This document shows, piece by piece, positions 1-11,506 of a stretch of 64,000 nucleotides of DNA. This DNA comes from Chamaecyparis obtusa (lineage: Eukaryota > Streptophyta > Pinopsida > Cupressales > Cupressaceae). The stretch is from NCBI GenBank assembly GCA_027943335.1, contig BSBK01002161.1, forward strand, positions 331,501 through 395,500. Reading direction: 5' to 3'. The notes under the pieces were generated by a model. The model had not been told where the DNA came from. It saw nothing but the letters and a program-made list of their open reading frames with translations, and ran no database searches. How positions within the stretch are numbered: the stretch's first letter is position 1; each line of letters opens with the position of its first letter. The translations under genes and the position numbers were made by a program.

Positions 1-2568
1 GCTTTATTCACATCTCTAAAGTCTGTGCAAACTCTAATTGATTTTTTTGGTTTTGATACAGGTACAATATTCAAGATCCATTTAGCATAATCAATAACAT
101 GGATGAATCCAACTTTTAGTAGTTTCTCTAATTCAGTTTTGACCAAGAGTGCAACATGTGGATGAATCTTTATCAATTTTTGCTTAACAGGTTTGACCCC
201 TGGAGCTATAGATAAATGGTGCATTATAAGATTAGGATCCAACCCTGGCATATCTGAATATTTCCATGCAAAGTTGATCTTTTTCTCTGTTAGGAATGTA
301 GTAAATTTTTGCTTTTCTTCTACTGATAAAGATTGTTCTACATGGATCTACTGTGGTTCCTCTGTTGTTCCCAAGTTGATAGATTGAGTGGGCTCAATTA
401 GAACTGGAGATCTATCATGTAAATGACTTAGAAGGAAATCAAATATCTCATCCTTAGGCACCTTAGAGAGGTTTTCACCTTTGGATACATCTTTTATTTT
501 TACTTTTGTAGGTTCTGAGACTGCCACAAAGTGGTTTTCACCCTTAGAACTCCTTTTCTTTTTATTTTTATTCTTATTCTTTTGACTAAGATACTTGATG
601 TCTGACTCCATCATGCTAACGCTCGCTTCATTGATGGAAGTCATCATAGGCTCAAGTGCATTGAGGTAGCAAGAAAGGGCATAGTCATTTGGATAGTTAT
701 AGATACCATGGCTCAGATTCATAGAGGTTTGGTCAAGAAGTTCGGGATGTTGGATATTCAAAGTGGTGAAAGATTGGGAAATAGTATTTACGGATATGGA
801 TCTGTCATCATTGGTCCTAACCTGATGCTCGAGTTTGAAGGTGATATTACAACTTAATACATTCAATTCATGAATAGGCTCAATGTCATTGTGGGAGTCT
901 ACTTTAGCCATTGATGGATTAGACTCATTAAGTTCATCATTTCACTCTAGACTTACATTGGGTTTAGGTGCATATTGGTGAAAAACATCAAGATGTTTTT
1001 ATGTAATAAGCTCATCTTCCTCTAGAATGACTCCCCACTCATAGTCATTGGATTCCTCATCTATGCCTCTAGGAAATTTAAGAACATCAGTAAAGTTAGG
1101 ATGAATACCCCAAGAAGGGTTACCCTCAGATTCTGATTTGAATTCATACTCATGAGAATCTATCTCAGAATAGATGTCATGTTCTTCTTTGTCTATTTGG
1201 TTTTCTTTGAGATTAGGTGGTTCTTGTGGTGCAACTATCTCTTGTTCCATAGTAGGTTCTTGTATGTCTACCACATTAATTCTTTTGATTGGATCATCTT
1301 CTGATTCAAGGAGTTCTTTTATTTCTTTAGGAAAATGCACCTAAGGAATGAGCTCGTCAGTGGTGTCTAAATCATCACTGTCAAATTGTTGTGCTTCCTC
1401 CTTTGTTGCTTCAATCTATTATAAGACATGTGGGGAGTTCTTGCTAAGATATAAAGGCTTCTTCTTATATCTGACCTATTGTATTCTTGTTGGTTTGACC
1501 ATGATCGTCAAGGGGTGATAGAAGACCTTTACCATGTAGTCCTAGAGGTCCTTTTCTAGTATATCCCATTTTTTTGATCAATTTGTCTCTTGGTCCATAT
1601 GACTTCTGAGGAATTTTTCTCGAAGTAGAGTCACATTTTTGGACTGATTGGGATTGAGGTTCATCCTTGTATAACCATGCAAGCACAACTTCATCTTCCT
1701 CAAACTCTTGTTTAGATACTTGTTCTGTGACAAAACTTCCATTGAATATGACTTGGGATTCTTTAGCTGTAGGTTTCACTTTGTCAGATGGTTGTCCATA
1801 AGATTTAGGAGACAACAGGAGAGATGTAAGAGAAAAAATAGGTTCCATTGTGTATTCTCCCATTCCATTATCCTTGATTTTGACTTCTTTAGCAATGTCT
1901 TCCATTTTAGAGGTTGAAGCAATGTCTAGCTACTTAGTGGAAGATTCTCTGTTATTAGGAACAAGTTTATCAACACTTTCTTTCAAAGCATTGCAAGTTG
2001 TAGAGAGGTCAGCTGGAATCATCACCTCTATTCCTTCATAAGGAAATTTTAGACATTGATGGTATGTGGAAGGAATAGCTCTCATTTCATGTATCCAAGG
2101 TCTCCCTAGAAGAATATTGTAAGCTAAAGATATATGAAGAACTTGACATGTAGTATCTCTGATGATTGGACCTATTCTAATAGGCAAGATAATTGTTCCT
2201 TTGGAAGATCTTTCTTCTTCATCATATGCCTTGATAGTTATTTTCTTTTTAGGATCAATGGAAACTTCATATAATCCCAATTGTGTAATCAAGTTGTAAG
2301 AACAAATGTTGAGACCAACGCCTCCATCTATCAACACACATTTGACTCGATGATTTTGGATTAAGACTTCAATATGTAAGGGCTGGTTATGTGAATGACT
2401 CAAGGAATTATCATATTCCTCTAAAAAGGAGATATATTGCAGAGACGTAAGATGAACAACCATAGTCTAGAACCTATCTAAATAAAGATTATTAGGAGCA
2501 TTGGATCCAAGCAGAGATTTGTCTAGAATGTCTCTATGAGCTAGAGATATCTAAAGCAACTCAAACAT
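1..2568 (-). pseudogene. T1 pol fragment: protease, G-patch, start of RT
   Basis: The frame corresponds to the first ~860 residues of T2 pol. The protease lies near 2200-2330, with the same D-G-G core (LIDGG) seen in T2. A G-patch-like stretch (MGY...GPLG...GKGL) lies near 1500-1590, followed by an acidic linker. The RT N-terminus is at 1-100, where the homologue of the T2 'VCTDFRDVN' region is recognisable. The frame is continuous with gag from 4419 down to 1465. A frameshift lies between 1465 and 1340, and several in-frame stops, many TAG, break it further. The rest of pol is outside the window. Confidence 0.85.
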
Positions 2569-2661
2569 GGAGATTTTTGCATTGGTATGTTGGAGTTGTT
2601 GGACAATACTGTAGTAAGGAGGCCTTGTGTCTTTAGGATTTGAAGATTTAGATGTATCCTT

Positions 2662-4556
2662 CTATTTAGAAGTGGAAGAGAGATTGAAAGGCATCTGAGG
2701 GATATTTGATGAATCTAGGATTTGTCCTTCCAGATGTGCTTGAGCTTGTGATTGAGTAACTGCATTAGCTGATTGATTTTCTCTATCTTTTCTTATAATT
2801 GTGATAAAATTGCAATGCTCAGATAGGCATGGTTCAACCATATCAATGACAACATTGTTTCTAGAGTAAGAATAATTGACTTTAGCACCCACATTAGGTT
2901 GAGAAGACAAATCTCCTTGACCATGTTTCAAAAATGGTTTTGTGAATGTTGTATGATCATTATTGCTCTTATGATTATCAATTGTGATTTCTCCATTATC
3001 AATTTTGTCTTGTATGATGTGTTTCAAGTGAACACAGTTATTAGTTTTATGACCCTTATTGTGATGGAAGTCACATAAATCATTCTCTCTCCACCATTTT
3101 GGTTTAGGTTTAGGATTAAATAATTTTATCTTTGGAAAGTTAATGATGTTGTTAGCCAATAGAGTTTTCATGGCAGATTCCAAGGACTCTCTAAGAGGAT
3201 TAAATTTGTGTTTAGGATCTGTAGCCCAAGGTTTGTAGTTAGATGGTTTCTTGTTTGATTCATTGGCTTTCACCTCTGAGGCTTTGATGACTTGGGTACC
3301 AACAGTGAGATTGAAAGTAGGTGCCTTAGATGGGGCATAGATATTATCAAAACCATCTATGACAATGCCTTTATTCTTGTTCCAATTTTTCCCTTTATCT
3401 CTAGAATTAGATCTAGATTCATACTTGTCTTTTTAAAGTGATATGTCTCCTTTTTGCACAAGTACTTTTTCAATTTTGATTGCATTTTCTACCATCTTAT
3501 CAAAGGATGTATGATTTTGCATTTGCAAATGGTACTTGAGTTCTGGAACAAGATTGTTGATGAATATTTCTAGCTTCTCAATTTCTGGAATGGGTCTAGC
3601 ATATAGAGAAAATTTCTTCCTCCATCTTTTGAGAAAAGTCAGGAATGGTTCTTCTGAGTTTTGTTTCAGATTGCAGATATCGATCATATTGATCGGATGT
3701 TGACTGTTGTAGGAGTATTGTTGATAGAACTGTTTGATTAACTCCTCAAAATTTTTTATAGTTGGAGGCATTTTCAAGAACCAATTAATAGCTGGCCCTC
3801 CTAGAGATTGAGGGAAAAGACGCATTAGGTAAGTTGGTTCATGCATGAACTCCATAGATTGAGTACAAAATTCTCTAACATGATCTTGAGGATCAAAGTT
3901 TCCATCATACTAATCATATTTAGGTATCTCCACTCTTTTAGGGAATGGTGGCATGTATAAGTCTTTATCAAATGGAAAAGGGATGAGAGCCTCCATGGAG
4001 AACTCTTTAGGTTCCTTTTCTTTTTCAAGTTTGTTAAGTTTGACTTGCATGACATGCATTTGTTTCATCATAGCTATGATTGGAGTTTCTTCCTCATGCA
4101 CAATGATATCTTCAACATTAAAGTTGGGAGGAAGTTTAGCTCCTTGATGAGCTAACTCTAGGAAGTATGTTTCTCTGTCTTCCTTCAAGAAATGCCTCAT
4201 CATTTTATTGAAGTCATCATCATTTTGATATCGAGAAATTTTAGAAGGTGTGGGTTCTTGATCCGCACCATGTTGAGAGTGATGTCCTTGAGACTCGTGG
4301 TCTATCCCTCCTTGAGACATGTTAGGAGTTTTAGGACTCCCTGGAATAGATTGATGTAGAGTTTGTTGATTACCTCCTTGGATTGATGGAGGGGGGATAT
4401 GTATCCAATTTTTAATCAAATATTTCTGAGACCATCATCTTCGTAAAGACTTGAATTGTAGAGTTCCTCAAATGTTGGACCCACATGAGTAGACAAAGGT
4501 AAGGTATGGGGTGCTTCTATGGATTTCTTGTGTGAGGAAGCTCTAGTTTCCACCAT
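2662..4556 (-). pseudogene. T1 gag pseudogene (Tat-like capsid polyprotein)
   Basis: The start is taken at 4554-4556 by homology to the T2 gag ATG: both begin in a CACCAT context read on the opposite strand. Recognisable parts are the region around PHFNVED-like residues, the retrotransposon gag core with 'YLMRLFPQSLGG...W', and a CX2HX4HX4C knuckle (CDFHHNKGHKTNNC) near 3030-3080. A frameshift between 4556 and 4419 separates the N-terminus, and stop codons sit near 3910, 3433 and 3274. Gag and pol share one frame across their junction, as in T2, which indicates a single ancestral gag-pol ORF. Confidence 0.85.
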
Positions 4557-5276
4557 TAACCTTAGGTGAAGCAAGAGAGCAAGATTAAGATGACTGAAGA
4601 ATAACTTGATTCAAGAAGATCGAATGACGCAACCTTGTCAAGATTGGATTGATTAAAGATTAGATTGGATGTAAATGTAGGATACTATGCCCTAGTAGTA
4701 TGGGTAGATGCCCAAAAGATGGCAGATACAAGCTCACAACACTTAGCCATTTTTTTATGGAGAAAAAATTTTAAGATAATTTTGACAAGGTTTTGACACG
4801 ATGAAAAATAATCAAATTGATAAATCAGAAGGCTAAATTAGACTCAAGAGACCACTTTAGGAAAATGAATGGATTTGTTCTAGTTTTTTCTCTATTCCTG
4901 ACACAATGATTTGTTTGACAGAATCTGGAAGTAGGTTGTAAAAACTAGATTTCTGACAAATTTTGGAGTTTTCTGACAAGTTTGACTTTAGCTTCGATAC
5001 GAGTTTTGAAATTTTAAGATGACTTTTGACACCAGAAAGGATTTTTGCTTCAAATTTGCAATTTTTTAGTTTTCAGAACCAGTTTGTTTGCAAGATTTTC
5101 TCTGTTCAGGTTTGCAGATTCATGTAATAGTTTAGGATCATTCATTCTCAAAGACCAAATAGATAGAAAACACATAGAACAACAAGGAAATGGAAGCAAT
5201 CAATCGTCTAAAAACAATGAACAAGGGAAAAAGAAACCTTGCACATGAACAAGTAATAGTGACTTAATGTGCTAAT
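4557..5276 (-). other. T1 5' leader, internally deleted
   Basis: This untranslated leader lies between LTR and gag. It aligns with T2 18977 to about 19795, including the shared 'tgacgcaaccttgtcaaga' block. It then jumps directly into LTR sequence ('ttgtacct...agacacaacac'). The 2.1-kb LTR-proximal part of the T2 leader, with the primer binding site, is absent. Confidence 0.7.
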
Positions 5277-6516
5277 TGTACCTAGCTATAGACACAACAC
5301 TTCAGTAAAACATTAGAGGTTAGCAAAATCAAAAATCTGTAAATAAATGAAACTAAGCTGACCAAGTGATTTATTTCCTTCTAGTAGGTGTGAGTATGGT
5401 ATTATCAAATTCAAACCAAGATCAGTGACAATGCAACACCTAAACGAAGGATTTGAATGCAGAAGATGGATATGAAATGAATGGAGATTTAATTTATTTT
5501 TTTGGATTCTGTATGCAATTAAGATTGAAAAACTTGATATGAATCTAATCTAGAATGAATTGAAATAATATGCAATTAATCTAACAATGTTATGAAGATG
5601 AATGAAAAAGTATGTATGAAATGATCTCACAAAATTGCCTGTTGCAAAAGCTTTGTTCTTCAATTGTAAATTTGCCAGAGTAATTGTGCAAATTTGAGAG
5701 ATGTCAGATTTTGAAATCTTGAGGGATATCGATTGATTGAAAGCTTGAGAGATCCTTTATGAGGACCCGAGCCTTGTTTTTATAGAAATATAAGGCTTGA
5801 GGATGCATTGAGAAAAACCATAAATCACTCTTGATAAACTCAAGTTGATTTTTGAGATATGAAGAAATCAAAGATAATTAACTCTCCAAAATCATTCAAA
5901 AGCAGTGTTTAACTCAAAATAGAGTTTTAGATAAAATTTCAACTCATAATCAGATGTTGAGTTTAAATTTAAAATTGATTGTTAATTTCTAGTTGCCTGC
6001 TTTTCTGATTGTGCATGATTTATTTTGAATTAATTTAAAAATAAAGTGATTTATTCTCAACTTAACTAATTTTTGAATTAAAACAATTGATTTATGGGTT
6101 AATCAATTATTAAATCAAACTTTATTCTAAAACTATATTATTAAATATTGACAATTGATAAGAATTAATTAAATAAGAATTGAATCAATTAGTCATGAGA
6201 TTTTAGATTTATTGTCAAAATTAAATAATAAAATTTAGGAATAGATAGAATTAAATCTGATTAATTAAATATTCAAAATATTCAATTAATCAAACTTTAG
6301 GATAAATAGGATTTATCACCAAATAATTATTAAATTAAAGATAATTAGGATAAATAAGAATATTGCTAGGAATATTCCCTGATGCAGAATTTAGGATAAT
6401 CAATTACGATTCAATAATGTGCATATGTGCCTTTGGTTAGGAATTTTGTATTGATTTTGTTTGAATTGAAGATGTAGGAGGTTAATGAACCTATAGCCCA
6501 TTTTTAGGGTATTACA
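5277..6516 (-). repeat. T1 5' LTR
   Basis: About 1.24 kb, homologous along its length to the T2 LTRs but with many substitutions, so T1 is older than T2. It ends at 6516 in the family's 'gggtattaca' terminus. Its other edge lacks the TGTGTG terminus because the leader deletion ran into it. H coding sequence starts at 6517. Confidence 0.85.
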
Positions 6517-7835
6517 AATGACCTGCACTTGAATTAGGATTTATTGGACCTATAAAGTCCACTGCCCACTTATTAAATGGTTGATCCACAATGTTTGGCT
6601 TTAATGGCAATGCAACTAGATTTTTCTTTCCTGCAAACAAAGCACACTTTTGACATTTTCTTGCCCAAGAATGAGCATCTTTGAACAAATCTAGATAGTA
6701 ATAGCCAACTCTTATAATTTTCCAAGCTCTAGTTTTAGGACTGAAATGCCCACCACAAGATCCATCATGAAATTAAGATAAAATATTGTTTTGATCAACA
6801 TAGTCTATGCACTTAAGAAGCATACCAGAAAAATATTTCCTATAAAGAATACCATAAATAAGGACATAAGGAATTGATTGTAACCTGAAGTACCTTCTTT
6901 TAGCTTTATCAAGATTTATTGGACATTGTCCAGTTTGTAGAAATCTGGTCATATCTAATAACTAGGATGTTGAATCATTATTTAACATAGAATTATCTTG
7001 GAGTAAGGCAGCCTCTTCAGTGGCTTCAACCTTATCTTCCTCTTTTTCCATCTAAGCACACAAGCCTTTACCTCTAACTAGCTTGGTTACATGAATTTTC
7101 ACATCATATTCCATAACTCTTGTTATCCATCCTGCTATTTTTGCATTGACATCTTTGTTCAACAAGAACTCTTTAATGCTAGGATGTGCAACCATCAGAT
7201 GTATCTTATTTCTAGAAACCAAGTGCTTAAAATTTATCAAGGCTTTAATAATAGCTAGTACATGTTTCTCAACAAAATTGTACCTTTTCTCATAATCATC
7301 CATACCTTTGCTGAAAAATGCAACTGGCTGCTCCTATTTATCTTCATTATTTTGCACCAACATTGCTGAAACAATGTCAAAACCACCATAAGCATACAAA
7401 ATAAAATCCTTAGTAAAATCAGGATTAGTTAAAGTAGGGGTTGATGACAAAGCCTACTTAATGTTTTCAAAACTCCTCTTTCCCTCATCAGTCCATCTGA
7501 AAGGTACATCTTTCTTGAGCATAGCATTCAAAGATTTTAACAAGTTTTCAATATCAGGGATAAAGCATCTAACAAAATTTATCCTCCTAATAAAACTCTG
7601 CAATCCTTTCATATGTTTTGGCAGTGATAGTTCCAAAATTGCATGAATCCTTTTAGGGTCAATAGTTGTACCTTCTTTAGACACTTTGTATCCTAAAATT
7701 TTACCTTCATGAACTACAAAAACAAACTTTTGGTGGTTAAGAGAGATTCCAAACTATCTACATCTTTGTAGCACTTGTCTTAGATGATCTATGTGCTAGT
7801 TTGCAACCTTGCTGTAAATTATGACATTATCTAGG
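6517..7835 (-). pseudogene. H pol: RT C-terminus, RNase H, integrase start
   Basis: On the minus strand this starts inside the RT active-site box at 7835. It continues through the RT thumb (7454-7684, 'GLQSFIRRINFVRCFIP'), RNase H (about 7050-7440), and an integrase zinc finger near 6640-6790 with H-x6-H and C-Q-K-C all present. The first catalytic Asp of integrase is in 'AVDFIGP' near 6555. T1 interrupts the catalytic core at 6516, so the second Asp and the Glu are not in the window. Several TAG stops break the frame. This is a defective polymerase fragment. Confidence 0.85.
7831..7835. repeat. T2 target-site duplication, left copy (CTAGG)
   Basis: CTAGG directly precedes the T2 LTR start TGTGTGTGTG and recurs at 23171-23175 directly after the other LTR ends in TATTACA. 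Five base pairs is the usual duplication length for Ty3 integrases. Confidence 0.93.
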
Positions 7836-9072
7836 TGTGTGTGTGAAAATTGTACCTGATCTGTAGACACAACACTCAGTAAAACATTAGAGGTTAGTGA
7901 TAATCAAAATCGTGCAAAATTGAAAGCTATCTAACCAAGCGATTTACTGCCTTCTAATAGGTGTGAGATTAATGTTCTCAGATTGTAATCGAGATCAGTG
8001 ACCTAGACGACACCTAAATGAAGGATTTGAATGCAATTCTAGATATGGAATAAATGCAATTAATCTATATTTTTGATATTTTCTATGCAATAAGAATGAT
8101 AAAAACTGATATGAAATCTATGCTAAATGAAATTGATATGCTATGAATCTAACAATGATATGTAATATGAATGCAAAAATAAGATTGATCTCACAAAGAT
8201 GTCGATTCGCAAGAGATTTGATTCTTCAATTCCAATTCTCCAGCGTGATTGTGCAAAATATGAGATGATTTGTGAAGAGCTGAAGCCTTAATTTATAGAA
8301 ATCCAGGGCTTTGGAGGTGCATGAATAAAAGCCATAAATCACTCAAATTAACTCATCTTGATTTTTGAGTTATCTGATCATAAAAGATAGTTAATTCTCA
8401 AAATCATGCAAAAATAGCTTTTTAACTCAAATTAGAGTTTAGATCAGCTTTTTGAACTCCAAAAGGATGTTGAGTTCCAAAAAGTCAATAACTTGCATTG
8501 ATTTTCTGATTTGGAGTTTAACTGTTTCTTTTGAATATGCATAATAATTAAGAATTAAATAAATAAATAAAGTGATTTATCCTCAACTCAACTGATTTTT
8601 GAAAATAAATAATTAATTTATGGGTTAATTAACTATTTTACCAAACTTTTATTAAAAATTATATTATTAAATAATGACAACATGCTTTAATTAATTAAAT
8701 AAGAATTTAATCAATTAAAGATAAGAATTTTGATTTATTGTCAAAATTAAATAATACAATTAATAATAGATAGAATTAAATTTAATTACATAATTAAGTG
8801 GCAAATATTAAATCTAATTAATTAAATATGAAAATATTCAATTAATCAAATTTTAGGATAAATGTGATTTATTGCCAAATAATTATAAAATTAAAGATAA
8901 TTAAGATAATTAGGAATATTACTAGGAATATTCCCCGATGCAAAATTTAAGATAATCAATTATGATTCGATGATGTTTAGATGTGCCTTAGGTTAGGACT
9001 TTGATGTCGATTTTGTTCGAATTGAAGATGTAGGAGATTAATGAACTTATAGCCCATTTTTGGGGTATTACA
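7836..9072 (-). repeat. T2 3' LTR
   Basis: 1237 bp, bounded by TG/CA (TGTGTGTGTG ... GGGGTATTACA on the plus strand). It is nearly identical to 21907-23170. Differences seen are T/C at about 7968, G/A at about 8911, and absence of a 27-bp repeat present in the other copy. Confidence 0.95.
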
Positions 9073-9087
9073 TTTTTCCCCTCTTTG
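9073..9087 (-). promoter_or_regulatory. T2 polypurine tract
   Basis: Read on the minus strand, 'AAAGAGGGGAAAAA' lies immediately upstream of the 3' LTR start TGTAATACCC. This is the expected position of the plus-strand DNA primer in Ty3 replication. Confidence 0.88.
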
Positions 9088-11261
9088 AATTACTGTGCGA
9101 AGCGCAGTGGTTCAAAGATAGTCTGTGTTTGATAAAGATATGAAACTGATGTTTGAAATTGATAATTGATATGAGATAGAAGCTGATTGATATTGATTTG
9201 ATATGAAGATAATAGGTCCTGAATGACCAAAGATAATGTTCACTGTAGCAGCAAATGAACCTATGATTGCGAAAAAGTGTCTAAATGCCTGATTCTGAAC
9301 CTTAGGATTAATAAGAAGTGAGTGACCCGTTCTAGACTCGATTGTCTTAGTAGAACTAGCAGGTATCACATCCGAATCCTTTAGTTGCCAAAGAACCAAG
9401 GAAATAACACTATGATCTGATGGTTGCAAAAACTGATACAGATTACAAGATTAAGAGAATACCAGATTGATATGGATCGATGAATCTGATATGCCCCAAG
9501 TGATGATAGATTTGCCCCGAGCGATGAGGACTTTTGATGAATCAGCGACTAGACGTGATTGTTTGTCTTGATCACTGATGAAAGATATTGATAGACTTGA
9601 TCGATAGAATTTGATTTATAGACTTTGAATGATGTGCAATACCATGCCCCCTTCGGGATTAAAATTGAAATCTGACAAGAAAAGTCAGCGTTGATAGTTT
9701 AGAAGCATGTTAATTGATTTGAGAAGTGGTTAAACACGTTCAAGAACGCATTCTGCATCGTTTGGAGGTCCTGAAGACCAAGGTTGACTAGGTTTGACCA
9801 TGAGTTGACCATGGTTGACCAAGTTGAAATTTTGATAGTTTGATGTAAGATAATCAGTTAAGTTGAATACTAGATTTCTGTGATGATTGAAGGTCGAATA
9901 TGCAAGTAGTTAATAATATGAATGATCTCAGATTTGAATTTTGATCCCGAAAAAGGATTCTACTTGCTATTTCATTGGAGCAACCTTCGTGTGAGATTCA
10001 GCTCTTGTTAGACTTGAAGATGCGATTTGAAGAATCATTTAAGCATTGAAGTTCGTTTAATCATTGTGAGATCATGTAAACATGCAAAATGCAATGAGAC
10101 ATGCAAAATGAAATGCAACCTAAGACCTAGGACCTAGTCACTGATCATGTGTCGATTTGTTATCATCATTGAACTTTTAGGTAACCGGATAACTCAATAC
10201 AATGCCCACTAGCCATGAAACCATAGACATATGAATATTGATTTGTATGTGCAAGAATCAATACAACACCCACTGGACAACAACCATGGATATATGAATA
10301 TTGACTTTATTTTCAAAATGTTGGATTAAATATAAGCATCAAGGCACAAATGCCAGGATGACCTGAATATCATGTCCATTTTGATATAGCAATTTGTACA
10401 AGCATCAAAATATAAACGTCGTGATGACCTGAATACGCCTTGCATTGCAAACACATCAAACAGTCAAGAGATCATTCTAAATCCAATGTGAATTACCCGT
10501 AGTGACCCTTTATCGTTCACATCCTTAGGCAAGATTGCGTTCCACAGTAGGAGAAAGAACTTACTCAAAAAGACAATAGTTAGATCAAACTTCATTGAAT
10601 TTTTCGGGTATCAATGGTCGAGGTACGCATGGCCATCCAATTCGAGATAGAGGCTCTTACAGTCGGACACCATTTCAATCCAAAATTTCCAAAGCTGTTA
10701 GATTTTCACATACAAGCAGAAGACAAAGAAAAGATTATGCCCCCAGTCATCACTCTCTAAATCCTGTAAAGGACATCATTGAAGAGCTTGAAGGGACACA
10801 ATATGCAAAAATCTCAATGCGAATCAGTAAGCATACAAGGAGATAAAAGCATGAAAAGCACAGATTGTTTTCAGTTGAGTTTTGATGTTTGATTGTTGTT
10901 GATGCAAAATCCTTTCTGGAGACGAGACAGACTGACTGACTCAACTTGAAGTTTCAAAGGACTCTGAGTGGATATGACACGTCTAAGATACATGGGAGAC
11001 CATAGGATATGACATTGATTGCCCCCAAGTGTGAACATTGATAGGATGCAAACGCTTGAGCTGGTTGGTGTACAGGCCGACTTATTGAAAACTGGAAATG
11101 CAGGAACAAACCGGGAGATATGTACAAACTAAAGCAAGACTGAAAGCTGGGAAAGACCAAGATTGTGCTGATAGATGGAGCATTTTGGAACAAGTGGTGC
11201 CCGTTTGCCGAGTTTTCACCATCTTGGTAGAGATTCTATTTTTGCTACCGAGGTGCCTGTT

Positions 11262-11440
11262 TCCAGGTTTTCACCAAGGCACTTTTTTTTTTTTTTTTTT
11301 TTTTGTTTTCATTTTTTTGTATTTTTCATTTTTTCAATTTTTTTGTACTTTTGATTTTTTTTTATTTTTTTTGTTGTACTTTTGATTTTTTTTTTTTGTG
11401 AATCATCAAGGCGCCTATTGCTAGGTTTTCACCAAGATGT
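11262..11440. repeat. T-rich low-complexity block with repeated GGTTTTCACCAAG
   Basis: A 22-base T run at 11283-11304 is followed by T-rich sequence, flanked by two copies of 'ggttttcaccaag' (near 11265 and 11423). In the element's orientation it is A-rich with 'cttggtgaaaacct' words directly after pol. Similar wording recurs at 41905-41970. Confidence 0.75.
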
Positions 11441-11506
11441 TCATTTTTTCAGGACTTTTTCCGATTTTTAAGATTTTTTCAGGACATTTACCAAGCACTG
11501 AATGCC

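Larger units (their letters stand above)
1..6516 (-). mobile_element. T1: degraded Tat-like Ty3 retrotransposon, 5' part only
   Basis: The element reads on the minus strand and runs off the left edge of the window. From right to left it shows a 5' LTR (5277-6516), a shortened leader, gag, and pol through protease and G-patch into RT. Every block has a colinear counterpart in T2 (7836-23170), which is how the degraded parts were recognised. It is inserted in the integrase of element H: H coding sequence begins directly after the LTR end at 6516. Frameshifts and stop codons make it non-functional. Its 3' LTR and target duplication lie outside the window. Confidence 0.9.
9073..11506 (-). other. 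T2 3' non-coding region between pol and 3' LTR
   Basis: 2.4 kb without a convincing sense ORF. It holds two imperfect tandem duplications at about 10195-10320 (period 64) and 10334-10430 (period 66), a cluster of TTGAC words at 9783-9822, and the T-rich block described separately. An 83-codon antisense frame (10595-10846) has no recognised similarity. Long 3' regions are common in Tat elements. Confidence 0.75.

Noticed and set aside
10595..10846. 83-codon antisense ORF in the T2 3' region
   Set aside because: Some Tat elements have antisense genes here, but this one is short, has no recognisable domain and cannot be compared with a second copy.
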